DNA from: JAQGMV01 sp035525455
Lineage (GTDB): Bacteria > Pseudomonadota > Gammaproteobacteria > Burkholderiales > SG8-41
DNA: 8,851 bases
Reading direction: 5' to 3'
NCBI GenBank assembly: GCA_035525455.1
Contig: DATLEF010000072.1
Coordinates: forward strand, 1 to 8,851
Shown: piece by piece, positions 1-7,819 of the stretch
Layout: each line of letters opens with the position of its first letter
Numbering within the stretch: the first letter of the stretch is position 1
Made by a program: the position numbers and the translations under genes
Notes under the pieces: generated by a model
Told to the model about the DNA's origin: nothing
Seen by the model: only the letters and a program-made list of their open reading frames with translations
The model's database searches: none

Positions 1-706
1 TGGTGAGTATCGCCGCGGTCGCTTGCGACTGAACGAGACGCTCGGCGATGCGCGCCCGCAGGCGCGACATCGGCACGCGCTGCTCCGGCCGGTCCCCAAG
101 CGCACCGAGATCGACCGCAGGTGCCGGCGCACGCTGCGATACCGCAGGCGCTGGAATGCGCGTCGGTGTGGAGGATGAGGGTAACGGGGGAAACCTAGGT
201 TTCCCCTGTTCGTTCTCCGCTGGGGCCGCTGTAGTCGGCGAGCCCGCCAGGGCTTGCAGCACATCACCTTTAGTCACACGTCCGCCGCGACCGGTCCCAG
301 CGATCGCCGCGGTGTCGACCTGCGTCTCTGCCGCGAGTTTCTGGGCTGCAGGCATGGCAGGAGCAGTACCCGATTTAGCGGGCTGACCTTGCTTCGTCGG
401 CGCAGCCGCTGGGGCTTTTTCGGCCGCAGGAGCTGACGCAGTAGGCGCAGCAGCCGCGGGCTTCGCCGCTTCGGTATCGATTTGCGCAATCACTTCATTG
501 CTGGTGACTGTGCCGCCATCGCCTTTGACGATCTTTACCAGGACTCCCGCTTCAGGCGCGGGCGTTTCGAGCACCACTTTGTCGGTTTCGATGTCGACCA
601 GGTTCTCGTCGCGATTGACGTACTGCCCCGCCTGTTTGTGCCAGCTGAGCAGCGTCGCTTCCGCGACTGATTCCGACAGCTGCGGCACTTTCACTTCGAT
701 CAGCAT
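1..706 (-). CDS. sucB: Dihydrolipoyl succinyltransferase, E2 of 2-oxoglutarate dehydrogenase (3' end outside window)
   Basis: This is the E2 core of the 2-oxoglutarate dehydrogenase complex, which passes the succinyl group from E1 via a lipoyl arm to CoA in the cytoplasm. Only 235 codons plus one base are present. The lipoyl domain spans about residues 1-77 and has the DIETDKVVLE motif with lipoyl-lysine K43. An Ala/Pro-rich linker follows (about 78-117). The peripheral-subunit-binding domain is at about 119-153 (IAGTGRGGRVTKGDVLQAL). A second linker (about 155-209) leads to the start of the catalytic domain, RVPMSRLRARIAERL, from about 210. The catalytic His/Asp motif lies off the window. 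The ATG at 704-706 fits the family N-terminus (MLIEVKVPQLSES) and has AGGA 7 nt upstream. It begins 61 nt after sucA. The second linker looks longer than in E. coli SucB and contains a perfect 20-bp palindrome at 187-206. The identification is secure. Confidence 0.97.
   Translation of the reverse strand, partial: MLIEVKVPQLSESVAEATLLSWHKQAGQYVNRDENLVDIETDKVVLETPAPEAGVLVKIVKGDGGTVTSNEVIAQIDTEAAKPAAAAPTASAPAAEKAPAAAPTKQGQPAKSGTAPAMPAAQKLAAETQVDTAAIAGTGRGGRVTKGDVLQALAGSPTTAAPAENEQGKPRFPPLPSSSTPTRIPAPAVSQRAPAPAVDLGALGDRPEQRVPMSRLRARIAERLVQSQATAAILT
187..206. repeat. Perfect 20-bp palindrome inside the sucB linker
   Basis: The two halves GGGGAAACCT and AGGTTTCCCC are exact reverse complements with no spacer, centred on CCTAGG. 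The repeat lies in frame in the stretch coding for the second flexible linker of SucB, where it reads GKPRFPP and uses the rare arginine codon AGG. The surrounding residues (about 163-190: Asn, Gln, Arg, Phe, Ser, Thr) break the usual Ala/Pro linker composition. This suggests, but does not prove, insertion of a small palindromic repeat into a tolerant linker. Confidence 0.8.
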
Positions 707-767
707 GCGTCAGTCCTGGATTTGCGCGCGCTCGCCGCGGGACAGGTCTGAACCCGATTGCGCACGT

Positions 768-3632
768 TCAGTGATCCTCCCCAGCAAGTAATGGACGCGG
801 CGCGCTCCCGCCGCCGCGGATCAGCGCTTGCTCGACGAGCGCCTTTTGCTGCTCGTCGTGCAACTGCTTGTAACCCGCCGCAGGCGACGCGGAGGAATCG
901 CGCCCGGCGTAGTACAGCTTCTGGTGCGGCAGCAGATGGCGCAGCAGATAATGCTGGATATGGCGCCACGCGCCCTGATTCCGCGGCTCTTCCTGGCACC
1001 AGACGATTTCGGTCGCACTCTTGTAGCGTTCCATCAACGCCTTGAAGTCGTCGTGGGCGAAAGGATAGAGCTGCGCGATGCGCACGAGCGGCAGATTCTC
1101 TATGCCGCGCGTCTTGCGGCCCTGGCGCAAGTCGTAATAGACCTTGCCACTGCACAACACCATGCGCGCCACTTTGGCGGGATCGATTTCCTGCGCATCC
1201 CAGTCTTCGTTGATCGGACGGAATTTGTCGTTGGCGAATTCCTCGAGCGGCGATACCGACTCCTTGTGCCGCAGCAGGCTTTTCGGCGTGAAAATGATCA
1301 GCGGTTTGCGCTGCGGCCGTACCATCTGCCGCCGTAAAAGGTAATACAGCTGCACGGGTGTCGCCGGTATGCAGACCTGCATGTTGTAGTCCGCGCACAG
1401 TTGAAGATAGCGCTCGATACGCGCCGATGAATGCTCGGGGCCCTGGCCCTCGTAACCATGAGGGAGCAGCATCACGAGACCGCACATGCGGCCCCACTTC
1501 ACTTCACCCGCCGCGATGAACTGATCGATCACGACCTGCGCGCCATTGGCGAAGTCACCGAACTGGGCTTCCCAGATCACGAGCTCATTGGGGCTGGAGG
1601 TCGCATAGCCGTATTCGAAGCCGACGACCGCCGCTTCGGAGAGCAGGGAATCGATGACGACGAAATCGCCCTGCTTCTCGCTCACGTGCTGCAGCGGCAT
1701 GTAGCAGCCCTGGTCCCAGCGCTCCCGGTTCTGGTCGTGCAGCACCGCGTGGCGGTGGAAGAACGTGCCGCGTCCGCTGTCCTGGCCCGAGAGCCGGATC
1801 GAGTAGCCTTCCTGCAGGAGTGAAGCGTAAGCCAGATGCTCGGCCATGCCCCAGTCGAGCGGCAGCTCGCCGCGCGCCATGAGGCGCCGATCATCTACGA
1901 TCTTCTGCACGCGCGGGTGGAGCTTGAAGTTGTCGGGCACCGTCGTGACGCGCTGGCCGAGCTTCTTCAGTGTTTCGAGCGGCAGGCGCGTATCGTCGCG
2001 CTCGTTCCACTTGCTGCCTTTATAGCGGCTCCAGTCGATCTCGAACGGCGGCTTGTAATTCGAAAGTATCGTCTGGTTCGTGTGATAGCCGGCGTCGAGC
2101 GCCTTGCGGAAAGTCGCAATCATCTCTTCGCCTTCGGCTGCGGTGAGCACGCCTTCGCCCGCGAGCTTGTCGGCGTACAGCTTGCGTGTCGTCGGCAGCT
2201 TCTGGATGCGCTTGTACATGAGCGGCTGGGTGACCATCGGCTCGTCCTGCTCGTTGTGCCCGAGCCGGCGGTAGCACACGAGGTCGACGACGACGTCGCG
2301 GTGATACTGCATGCGGTAATCGAGCGCGATCTCGGTGACCAGGCAGGCGGCTTCGGGATCGTCGCCGTTCACGTGGAAAATCGGCACCTCGAGCATTTTC
2401 GCGACGTCGGTGCAATAAATCGTCGAGCGCGCATCGCGCGGGTCCGATGTCGTGAAGCCGATCTGATTGTTGACGACGATGTGCACCGTGCCGCCGGTGC
2501 CGTAGCCGCGCGTCTGCGCAAGATTCAATGTTTCCTGTATCACACCCTGCCCGGCAAACGACGCATCGCCGTGGATGAGCACCGGCAGGACCTGGTCGCC
2601 CGTGAAGTCGCGGCGGCGGTGCTGGCGCGCGCGCACCGAACCTTCGACCACTGGATCGACGATTTCGAGATGCGAGGGGTTGAAGGCGAGCGTCACGTGC
2701 ATCGGGCCGCCCGGCGTCATGATGTTCGACGAAAACCCCATGTGATATTTGACGTCGCCGACAAGGAGATCGGGATCGTGCTCGCCCTCGAATTCGGCGA
2801 AGAGATCCTTGGGCATCTTGCCCATCGTGTTGACGAGCACGTTCAGCCGCCCGCGGTGTGCCATACCGATCACGAGCTCCTGCACGCCCGCTTTGCCCGC
2901 GCGCTGCAGCAGGAGGTCCAGCTGGGCGATCAGAGATTCGCCGCCTTCGCCTGAAAAGCGCTTTTGTCCTACGTAACGCGTGTGCATGTACTTCTCGAGC
3001 GTTTCGGCAGCGGTGAGCCGCTCGAGGATGTGTTTCCTGAAATCAGCGTCGTAAGCAGGTGTCGCGCGAATCGACTCGAGTCGCTCCTGCACCCAGCGCT
3101 TCTGCGCCATGTCGGTCATGTACATGTACTCGACGGCAATGCTGCCGCAGTACGTATCGCGCAGAAACTGCAGGATCTCGCGCAGGGTAGCCTGCCGCTG
3201 CCAGAAAAGCGTGCCTGTGGAAAACACCGTGTCGAGATCGCTGTCGGTGAGTCCGTAGTGGGCTGGGTCAAGCTCGGCGATGTACGGCTTTTCAACGCGG
3301 CCCAGCGGATCGACGTTTGCGTGGCGTGCGCCGAGCGTCCGATACGCCGTGATCAGCTGGAATACCGAAAATTGTTTCTCGGCGAGCTGCGGCCGAGCCG
3401 TTTCCGCCGCCACCGCGGGACGCCGCTGCTTGGCGAGATCGATGAAACGGCGCTGCACCTCTTCGTGAGAGACGTCGGCCGGGCCGTCGTCGAGGCGTTG
3501 CAGTTCGTCGAAATAGCTCCGCCAGCGCGGCTCGACCGATTGCGGGTCGTGCAGGTACGACTCGTACAGGGCCTCGATGAAAGGCGCATTCGAGCCGAAC
3601 AGATAGGAGCTGCCGAGGAACTCTTTTATCAT
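768..3632 (-). CDS. sucA: 2-oxoglutarate dehydrogenase E1 (thiamine-diphosphate-dependent decarboxylase)
   Basis: E1 decarboxylates 2-oxoglutarate and reductively succinylates the lipoyl arm of SucB; it is cytoplasmic. At 954 residues it is close to E. coli SucA (933). The N-terminal E2-contacting helix is conserved (SSYLFGSNAPFIEALYESYL, residues 8-27), as is YRTLGARHANVDPLGR (97-112). GMAHRGRLNVLVNTMGK (256-272) and KYHMGFSSN (295-303) carry the active-site histidines, H259 and H297 here. The ThDP-binding signature runs from HGDASFAGQG (G355, D356) to VVNNQIGF (N388, N389). The transketolase-like pyrimidine domain and the C-terminal E1 domain, ending in the QEEPRNQGAWRH region, are complete. 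The ATG at 3630-3632 has GGAGA 9 nt upstream and fits the family N-terminus. It sits between gltA (114-nt structured spacer) and sucB. No frameshift or missing motif was seen. Confidence 0.99.
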   Translation of the reverse strand: MIKEFLGSSYLFGSNAPFIEALYESYLHDPQSVEPRWRSYFDELQRLDDGPADVSHEEVQRRFIDLAKQRRPAVAAETARPQLAEKQFSVFQLITAYRTLGARHANVDPLGRVEKPYIAELDPAHYGLTDSDLDTVFSTGTLFWQRQATLREILQFLRDTYCGSIAVEYMYMTDMAQKRWVQERLESIRATPAYDADFRKHILERLTAAETLEKYMHTRYVGQKRFSGEGGESLIAQLDLLLQRAGKAGVQELVIGMAHRGRLNVLVNTMGKMPKDLFAEFEGEHDPDLLVGDVKYHMGFSSNIMTPGGPMHVTLAFNPSHLEIVDPVVEGSVRARQHRRRDFTGDQVLPVLIHGDASFAGQGVIQETLNLAQTRGYGTGGTVHIVVNNQIGFTTSDPRDARSTIYCTDVAKMLEVPIFHVNGDDPEAACLVTEIALDYRMQYHRDVVVDLVCYRRLGHNEQDEPMVTQPLMYKRIQKLPTTRKLYADKLAGEGVLTAAEGEEMIATFRKALDAGYHTNQTILSNYKPPFEIDWSRYKGSKWNERDDTRLPLETLKKLGQRVTTVPDNFKLHPRVQKIVDDRRLMARGELPLDWGMAEHLAYASLLQEGYSIRLSGQDSGRGTFFHRHAVLHDQNRERWDQGCYMPLQHVSEKQGDFVVIDSLLSEAAVVGFEYGYATSSPNELVIWEAQFGDFANGAQVVIDQFIAAGEVKWGRMCGLVMLLPHGYEGQGPEHSSARIERYLQLCADYNMQVCIPATPVQLYYLLRRQMVRPQRKPLIIFTPKSLLRHKESVSPLEEFANDKFRPINEDWDAQEIDPAKVARMVLCSGKVYYDLRQGRKTRGIENLPLVRIAQLYPFAHDDFKALMERYKSATEIVWCQEEPRNQGAWRHIQHYLLRHLLPHQKLYYAGRDSSASPAAGYKQLHDEQQKALVEQALIRGGGSAPRPLLAGEDH

Positions 3633-3746
3633 TGCAGTAAGTCTCCGGCTTGAACCTCAGAATTGAGCTTCAGCATCCAGAATAGACCGTGTGCAGCCAA
3701 ATCGCGGCTGCGCACGGTCCTCTGATTTCCGTGTGCCGCAGCCTGA
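3633..3746 (-). promoter_or_regulatory. Structured gltA-sucA spacer: candidate cis-acting leader of sucA
   Basis: This is the longest untranslated gap inside the operon. In the transcript three segments follow each other. A (3743-3729) and C (3698-3685) are near-identical direct repeats, GGCTGC(GGC)ACACGG, that differ by a 3-nt indel. B (3719-3706, GACCGTGCGCAGCC) is complementary to both. B with C gives a 14-position stem with one A-C mismatch and a 7-nt loop. A with B gives 12 pairs with a 3-nt bulge and an 11-nt loop. The two stems exclude each other. A further small hairpin at 3672-3651 sits just before the GGAGA ribosome-binding site (3646-3642). No good U-tract follows the B:C stem, so a plain intrinsic terminator is unlikely. 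A conserved 'sucA RNA' has been described upstream of sucA in Burkholderiales; whether this is a member is inference from position. Confidence 0.5.
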
Positions 3747-5045
3747 TTACTTCCGCTTCTCGACCGGCACGTAATCGCGCGTCGTCGGACCGCAGAAGAG
3801 CTGCCGCGGACGGTTCAACTTCGAATCGGGGTCGCTGAACATCTCGTTCCACTGCGCGATCCAGCCGACGGTGCGCGCCAGCGCGAATATCGCGGTGAAA
3901 AGCGGCACGGGGATGCCGAGTGCCTTGTAGACGATGCCCGAGTAGAAATCGACGTTCGGGTAGAGCCTGCGCTTGATGAAGTATTCGTCTTCGAGCGCGA
4001 CTTTCTCAAGCGCCAGTGCGAGCTTGAACAGCTTGTCATCCTTCAGGTCGAGCTCTTCGAGCACTTCGTGACAGGTCTTCTGGATGATCTTCGCGCGCGG
4101 GTCGTAGTTCTTGTACACGCGATGGCCAAACCCGAACAGCACCGAATGATCGTCGCGGTCCTTCACGCGCTTGATGAAGGCCGGGATGTTCTTGGCGTCA
4201 CCGATCCCATCGAGCATCTTGAGCACCGCTTCGTTCGCGCCGCCGTGGGCAGGACCCCAGAGGCTGGCGACACCCGCGGCGATACACGCGAACGGGTTTG
4301 CGCCAGTCGAGCCCGCCAGACGCACGGTCGACGTAGAGGCGTTCTGCTCGTGGTCGGCGTGCAGGATCAGAATGCGATCCATGGCACGCGTGAGCACGAG
4401 ATTGGGCTTCCATTCCTCGCACGGCGTGCCGAACGTCATATAGAGGAAGTTCTCGACGTACGAGAGCGAGTTTTTCGGATACATGAAAGGCTGGCCGACG
4501 TTGTACTTGTAGGTCATCGCCGTGATCGTCGGCAGCTTCGCGATCAATCTGAAAGCGGAAATCTCGCGGCTGCGCGGGTCGTTGATGTCGATCGAGTCGT
4601 GGTAGAAAGCCGACAGCGCGCCGATCACGCCGCACATGACGGCCATCGGGTGCGCGTCGCGCCGAAATCCCGTGTAAAAGCGCGAGAGCTGCTCGTGCAC
4701 CATGGTGTGATGCATGACGATGTCGACGAACTCATCGAGCTGCTGCTGATTGGGCAGCTCTCCGTTCATGATGAGGTATGCCACTTCGAGAAAAGTGCAG
4801 CGTTCCGCGAGCTGCTCAATCGGATAGCCGCGGTACAGCAGGATTCCTTCATCACCGTCGATGAACGTGATATTGGAGCGCGTGCTCGCCGTGGAGAGGT
4901 AGCCCGGGTCATAGGTAAACATTCCGGTTTTCCCGTACAGCGCCCGCACGTCGATTACTTCGGGGCCCATGGTTCCGCCCAGCACGGGAAAGTCGATTGA
5001 CGGTTTGCCGTCGCTGAAAGACAGGGTTGCGAGTTTCTCGGTCAT
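3747..5045 (-). CDS. gltA: Citrate synthase, type II (hexameric Gram-negative type)
   Basis: This enzyme condenses acetyl-CoA with oxaloacetate to citrate, the entry step of the cycle, in the cytoplasm. It has 432 residues (E. coli 427) and aligns along its whole length. The catalytic histidines are H267 in GPAHGGANEA and H308 in GFGHRVYKNYDPRA, and the catalytic aspartate is D366 in NVDFYSG. The oxaloacetate-binding HADHEQNAST motif is at 229-238. Most positions that form the allosteric NADH site in the E. coli enzyme are kept (H113, M115, Y148, R166, K170, C209), but the position of E. coli R109 is H112 here. The N-terminal beta domain typical of the NADH-inhibited class is present. The ATG at 5043-5045 has GGAGA 5 nt upstream. 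The gene starts 29 nt after sdhE, with no convincing promoter of its own, so it is probably part of the sdh transcript. Confidence 0.99.
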   Translation of the reverse strand: MTEKLATLSFSDGKPSIDFPVLGGTMGPEVIDVRALYGKTGMFTYDPGYLSTASTRSNITFIDGDEGILLYRGYPIEQLAERCTFLEVAYLIMNGELPNQQQLDEFVDIVMHHTMVHEQLSRFYTGFRRDAHPMAVMCGVIGALSAFYHDSIDINDPRSREISAFRLIAKLPTITAMTYKYNVGQPFMYPKNSLSYVENFLYMTFGTPCEEWKPNLVLTRAMDRILILHADHEQNASTSTVRLAGSTGANPFACIAAGVASLWGPAHGGANEAVLKMLDGIGDAKNIPAFIKRVKDRDDHSVLFGFGHRVYKNYDPRAKIIQKTCHEVLEELDLKDDKLFKLALALEKVALEDEYFIKRRLYPNVDFYSGIVYKALGIPVPLFTAIFALARTVGWIAQWNEMFSDPDSKLNRPRQLFCGPTTRDYVPVEKRK

Positions 5046-5063
5046 AACGATCTCCGGTGTATC

Positions 5064-5078
5064 ACTCTAAGACTCTAA
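5064..5078. repeat. Short tandem repeat over the sdhE stop codon
   Basis: ACTCTAA occurs twice, separated by a single G (5064-5070 and 5072-5078), spanning the sdhE stop codon and the start of the short sdhE-gltA spacer. It is only two copies of an 8-nt unit. It may be chance or slippage, and no function can be assigned. Confidence 0.4.
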
Positions 5079-5335
5079 TGCAATTGAACCATGTTATGGG
5101 GCCGCGCGGCACGCAGCAGAGCCACGAGCTCGCGCTCTTCCGTGGCGACAGGCTCCTGGTGACCCATGACGAAATCGAGCAGCTCGGGATCGGGCCGCTC
5201 GAGCAGCGCGCAAAAGGCAGCAACGCTCCGCGGCGCAAGCGTCGCGAAATGGCGGTCGAGAAAGGCGGTCAGGACGAGATCGAGCTCGAGCATGCCGCGC
5301 CGGCAGCGCCAGCGTATGCGATCGGCGTCGCTCAT
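5075..5335 (-). CDS. sdhE: Succinate dehydrogenase assembly factor 2 (FAD assembly factor)
   Basis: SdhE (Sdh5/YgfY, DUF339 family, once called CptB) is a small soluble protein that promotes covalent attachment of FAD to SdhA. The 86-residue product has the family length (E. coli 88) and the hallmark RGxxE motif at residues 13-17 in WRCRRGMLELD. The downstream pattern of a short helical bundle with LLERPDPELLDFVMG matches E. coli LLECDDPDLFNWLMNH. The start is the ATG at 5333-5335, which overlaps the sdhB TGA as ATGA. Translation is therefore probably coupled to sdhB. The frame stays open far upstream, but that extension overlaps sdhB and is not family-like. Its place right after sdhB, the subunits it serves, supports the call. 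Confidence 0.96.
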   Translation of the reverse strand: MSDADRIRWRCRRGMLELDLVLTAFLDRHFATLAPRSVAAFCALLERPDPELLDFVMGHQEPVATEERELVALLRAARPHNMVQLH

Positions 5336-6027
5336 AGCGCGCGCTTCACCATGAGATCGCGGATCTTGCTGATCGCGAGCGTCGGATTGAGGCCTTTGGG
5401 ACACACGTCGGCGCAGTTCATGATCGAGTGGCAGCGGAACAGGCGGTACGGGTCCTCGAGATTGTCCAGCCGGTCGTTGGTCTGCAGGTCGCGCGTATCG
5501 GAAATGAAGCGATACGCCCACAAGAGGCCCGCGGGCCCGACGAACTTGTCCGGATTCCACCAGAAGGACGGGCACGCCGTGGAGCAGCATGCGCACAGTA
5601 TGCATTCGTAAAGGCCGTTCAGCTCTTCGCGGTCTTCCGGGGACTGCAGGCGCTCGCGCTCGGGCGGCGGCGTGTCGTTCTGGACGTAAGGCTTGATCGA
5701 ATGGTACTGCTTGAAAAATTGCGACATGTCGACCACGAGATCGCGAATGATCGGCAGCCCGGGCAGCGGTCGGATCACCACAGGTTCCTTGATCTCGGTG
5801 AGCTTCGTTATGCACGCGAGGCGGTTCTTGCCGTTGACGTTCATCGCGTCCGACCCGCACACCCCTTCGCGGCACGAGCGGCGGAACGAGAACGTGTCAT
5901 CGTTCTCCTTCACGCGGATCAGTGCATCGAGCAGCATGCGGTCGGTCGGCTCGAGCGCGATGTCGTAATCCTGCATGCGCGGCTTGTCGTCCGCGTCCGG
6001 GTTGTAGCGATAAATCGAAAAACGCAT
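5332..6027 (-). CDS. sdhB: Succinate dehydrogenase iron-sulfur subunit
   Basis: SdhB carries electrons from the SdhA flavin through three iron-sulfur clusters to quinone at the inner membrane. It has 231 residues, close to E. coli (238). The [2Fe-2S] ligands are C52, C57, D60 and C72 in SCREGVCGSD...AC; as in E. coli, the third ligand is aspartate rather than cysteine. The [4Fe-4S] ligands are C142, C145, C148 and C209, and the [3Fe-4S] ligands are C152, C199 and C205 (CILCACCSTACPSFWW and CHSIMNCADVCPKGLNP). P153, W157, H200 and I202 match quinone-site residues of the E. coli enzyme. The ATG at 6025-6027 lies 22 nt after sdhA and has GGAG 7 nt upstream. The end overlaps sdhE by 4 nt. Confidence 0.99.
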   Translation of the reverse strand: MRFSIYRYNPDADDKPRMQDYDIALEPTDRMLLDALIRVKENDDTFSFRRSCREGVCGSDAMNVNGKNRLACITKLTEIKEPVVIRPLPGLPIIRDLVVDMSQFFKQYHSIKPYVQNDTPPPERERLQSPEDREELNGLYECILCACCSTACPSFWWNPDKFVGPAGLLWAYRFISDTRDLQTNDRLDNLEDPYRLFRCHSIMNCADVCPKGLNPTLAISKIRDLMVKRAL

Positions 6028-6049
6028 CGGTTGCTCCAGTTCCTTCCGC

Positions 6050-7816
6050 TCAATACACCCGCGCTTTAGGCTCGAAGGCTTCGACCGTCAGCGGCTTCAG
6101 CTTCACGGGTTTGTAGTCGAGGCGGTTGCCTTCCTTGTACCAAAGTGTGTGCTTGAGCCAGCTCACGTCGTCACGTTCGTGATGATCGCTGCGATCGTGC
6201 GCGCCGCGGCTTTCCTTGCGTGCTTCGGCCGAGATGATCGTCGCCAGCGCCGTCTCCACCAGATTGTCGAGCTCGAGTGCTTCGACGCGCGCGGTGTTAA
6301 AGACGCGGCTTTTATCCTTGATGTAAGTGTGTTGCACGCGTTGCGCGATTTCCTTCATCGCGCGCACGCCATCTGCAAGTCCATCCGGAAAGCGGAATAC
6401 CCCGCAATTGAGCTGCATCGTGCGACGCAGATCGGCGCCCACTTTGCTGATGCTCTCACCGGAGGCGGCGCTGTCGAGCCGCGCCAGACGCGCGAGCGTC
6501 GCGTCGGCTGCGTCTTTCGGCAGCTCCTGCTGCGAACCATCCTCCGTCTTGAGATCCTCGATGATCGTTTCGCCGGAGGCTTTTCCGAACACGAGGAGAT
6601 CGAGAAGCGAGTTGGTGCCAAGGCGGTTCGCACCGTGCACCGACACACAGGCGCACTCGCCCGCCGCGTACAAGCCGCGCACGATCGCTTCGCCGCCACG
6701 GCCGTCGGGCACGACCACCTGACCGTTGTAATTGGTGGGTATGCCGCCCATCTGGTAATGACACGTCGGCACGACGGGTATCGGTTCGGTCACGGGGTCG
6801 ACATTCGCGAATTTCTTGGCGATCTCACGGATGCCGGGAAGCCGCTTGTCGATCACTTCGGCGCCCAGATGATCGAGCTTGAGCAGAATGTAATCCCCGT
6901 CCTTGCCTGCACCGCGGCCTTCCTTGATCTCGGTCGCCATCGCACGTGAAACGACATCGCGGCTCGCAAGATCTTTTACCGTAGGCGCGTAACGCTCCAT
7001 GAAGCGCTCGCCGTTCTTGTTGAGCAGGAATCCGCCTTCGCCGCGCACACCCTCGGTTATGAGAACCCCCGCGCCGGCGACACCTGTCGGATGGAACTGC
7101 CAGAACTCCATGTCTTCGAGCGGAATGCCCGCCCGCGCGGCCATCCCGAGGCCATCGCCGGTATTGATGAACGCATTCGTGCTGGCGGCGTAAATACGGC
7201 CTGCCCCGCCGGTTGCGAGCAGCGTCGCTTTCGCCTGCAGAAGCATGACTTCGCCGGTTTCCATTTCGAGCGCGATGACGCCGAGCACGTCGCCCGCCTG
7301 ATTGCGTATCAAGTCGAGCGCCATCCATTCGACGAAAAACTGAGTGCGCGCGCGCACGTTGCGCTGGTAGAGCGTGTGCAGCATCGCGTGTCCCGTGCGA
7401 TCGGCGGCGGCACACGCCCTTTTGACCGGGCGTTCGCCATAGTTGCTGGTGTGACCGCCGAAAGGACGCTGGTAGATTTTGCCGTCGTCGAGACGATCGA
7501 ACGGCATGCCGAAATGCTCGAGCTCGATCACGACTTCGTTCGCCTTGCGGCACATGAACTCGATCGCATCCTGGTCGCCGAGATAGTCGGAGCCCTTGAC
7601 GGTGTCGTACATATGCCAGTGCCAGTTGTCGGGCTCGTCATTGCCGAGCGACGCCGATACCCCGCCCTGGGCCGCGACCGTGTGCGAGCGCGTGGGAAAG
7701 ACTTTCGAGAGCACTGCAACGCGCAGATTCGCTTCGGCGAGCTCGAGTGCCGCGCGCATGCCGGAGCCCCCCGCGCCGACTACGACCGCGTCGAACTGTC
7801 TTTTTGCTATCGACAT
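6050..7816 (-). CDS. sdhA: Succinate dehydrogenase flavoprotein subunit
   Basis: SdhA oxidises succinate to fumarate on a covalently bound FAD. It has 588 residues, as expected (E. coli 588). The dinucleotide-binding GAGGSG is at residues 14-19. The FAD-linking histidine is H45 in TRSHTVAAQGG. Substrate and catalytic residues are H242 (QFHPTG), T254 and E255 (LITEGVRGEGG), R286 (LASRDVVSRA), H353 (TCHYQMGG) and R398 (HGANRLGTNSLLDLLVFG). The C-terminal helical domain ends with the family-typical tail KPLTVEAFEPKARVY. The ATG at 7814-7816 is 3 nt past the sdhD stop, and its GGAG lies within the sdhD end (7830-7827). No signal peptide is present; the subunit is held on the cytoplasmic face by SdhB and SdhCD. 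Confidence 0.99.
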   Translation of the reverse strand: MSIAKRQFDAVVVGAGGSGMRAALELAEANLRVAVLSKVFPTRSHTVAAQGGVSASLGNDEPDNWHWHMYDTVKGSDYLGDQDAIEFMCRKANEVVIELEHFGMPFDRLDDGKIYQRPFGGHTSNYGERPVKRACAAADRTGHAMLHTLYQRNVRARTQFFVEWMALDLIRNQAGDVLGVIALEMETGEVMLLQAKATLLATGGAGRIYAASTNAFINTGDGLGMAARAGIPLEDMEFWQFHPTGVAGAGVLITEGVRGEGGFLLNKNGERFMERYAPTVKDLASRDVVSRAMATEIKEGRGAGKDGDYILLKLDHLGAEVIDKRLPGIREIAKKFANVDPVTEPIPVVPTCHYQMGGIPTNYNGQVVVPDGRGGEAIVRGLYAAGECACVSVHGANRLGTNSLLDLLVFGKASGETIIEDLKTEDGSQQELPKDAADATLARLARLDSAASGESISKVGADLRRTMQLNCGVFRFPDGLADGVRAMKEIAQRVQHTYIKDKSRVFNTARVEALELDNLVETALATIISAEARKESRGAHDRSDHHERDDVSWLKHTLWYKEGNRLDYKPVKLKPLTVEAFEPKARVY

Positions 7817-7819
7817 CCG

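Noticed and set aside
707..767. Structured element in the sucA-sucB spacer
   Set aside because: Only short 3-5 bp pairings are visible in this GC-rich stretch, no more than expected by chance.
1836..2954. Long plus-strand open frame (372 codons) opposite sucA, and similar ones at 2964-3653, 4068-5000 and 7091-8299
   Set aside because: Each lies antisense to a fully conserved gene, shows no domain or transmembrane pattern, and is Arg/His/Val-rich as expected from the complement of high-GC codons.
3683..3719. Intrinsic terminator after gltA
   Set aside because: The stem is strong but is followed by TATTCTGG rather than a run of T, and sucA lies in the same direction right after it.
5046..5110. 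Separate promoter for gltA in the end of sdhE
   Set aside because: Candidate boxes (TTGCAT, GATACA) have poor matches and wrong spacing.
5336..5875. N-terminal extension of the sdhE frame
   Set aside because: It overlaps sdhB, is Arg/Pro-rich and unlike any SdhE. The ATG at 5333-5335 gives the normal family length.
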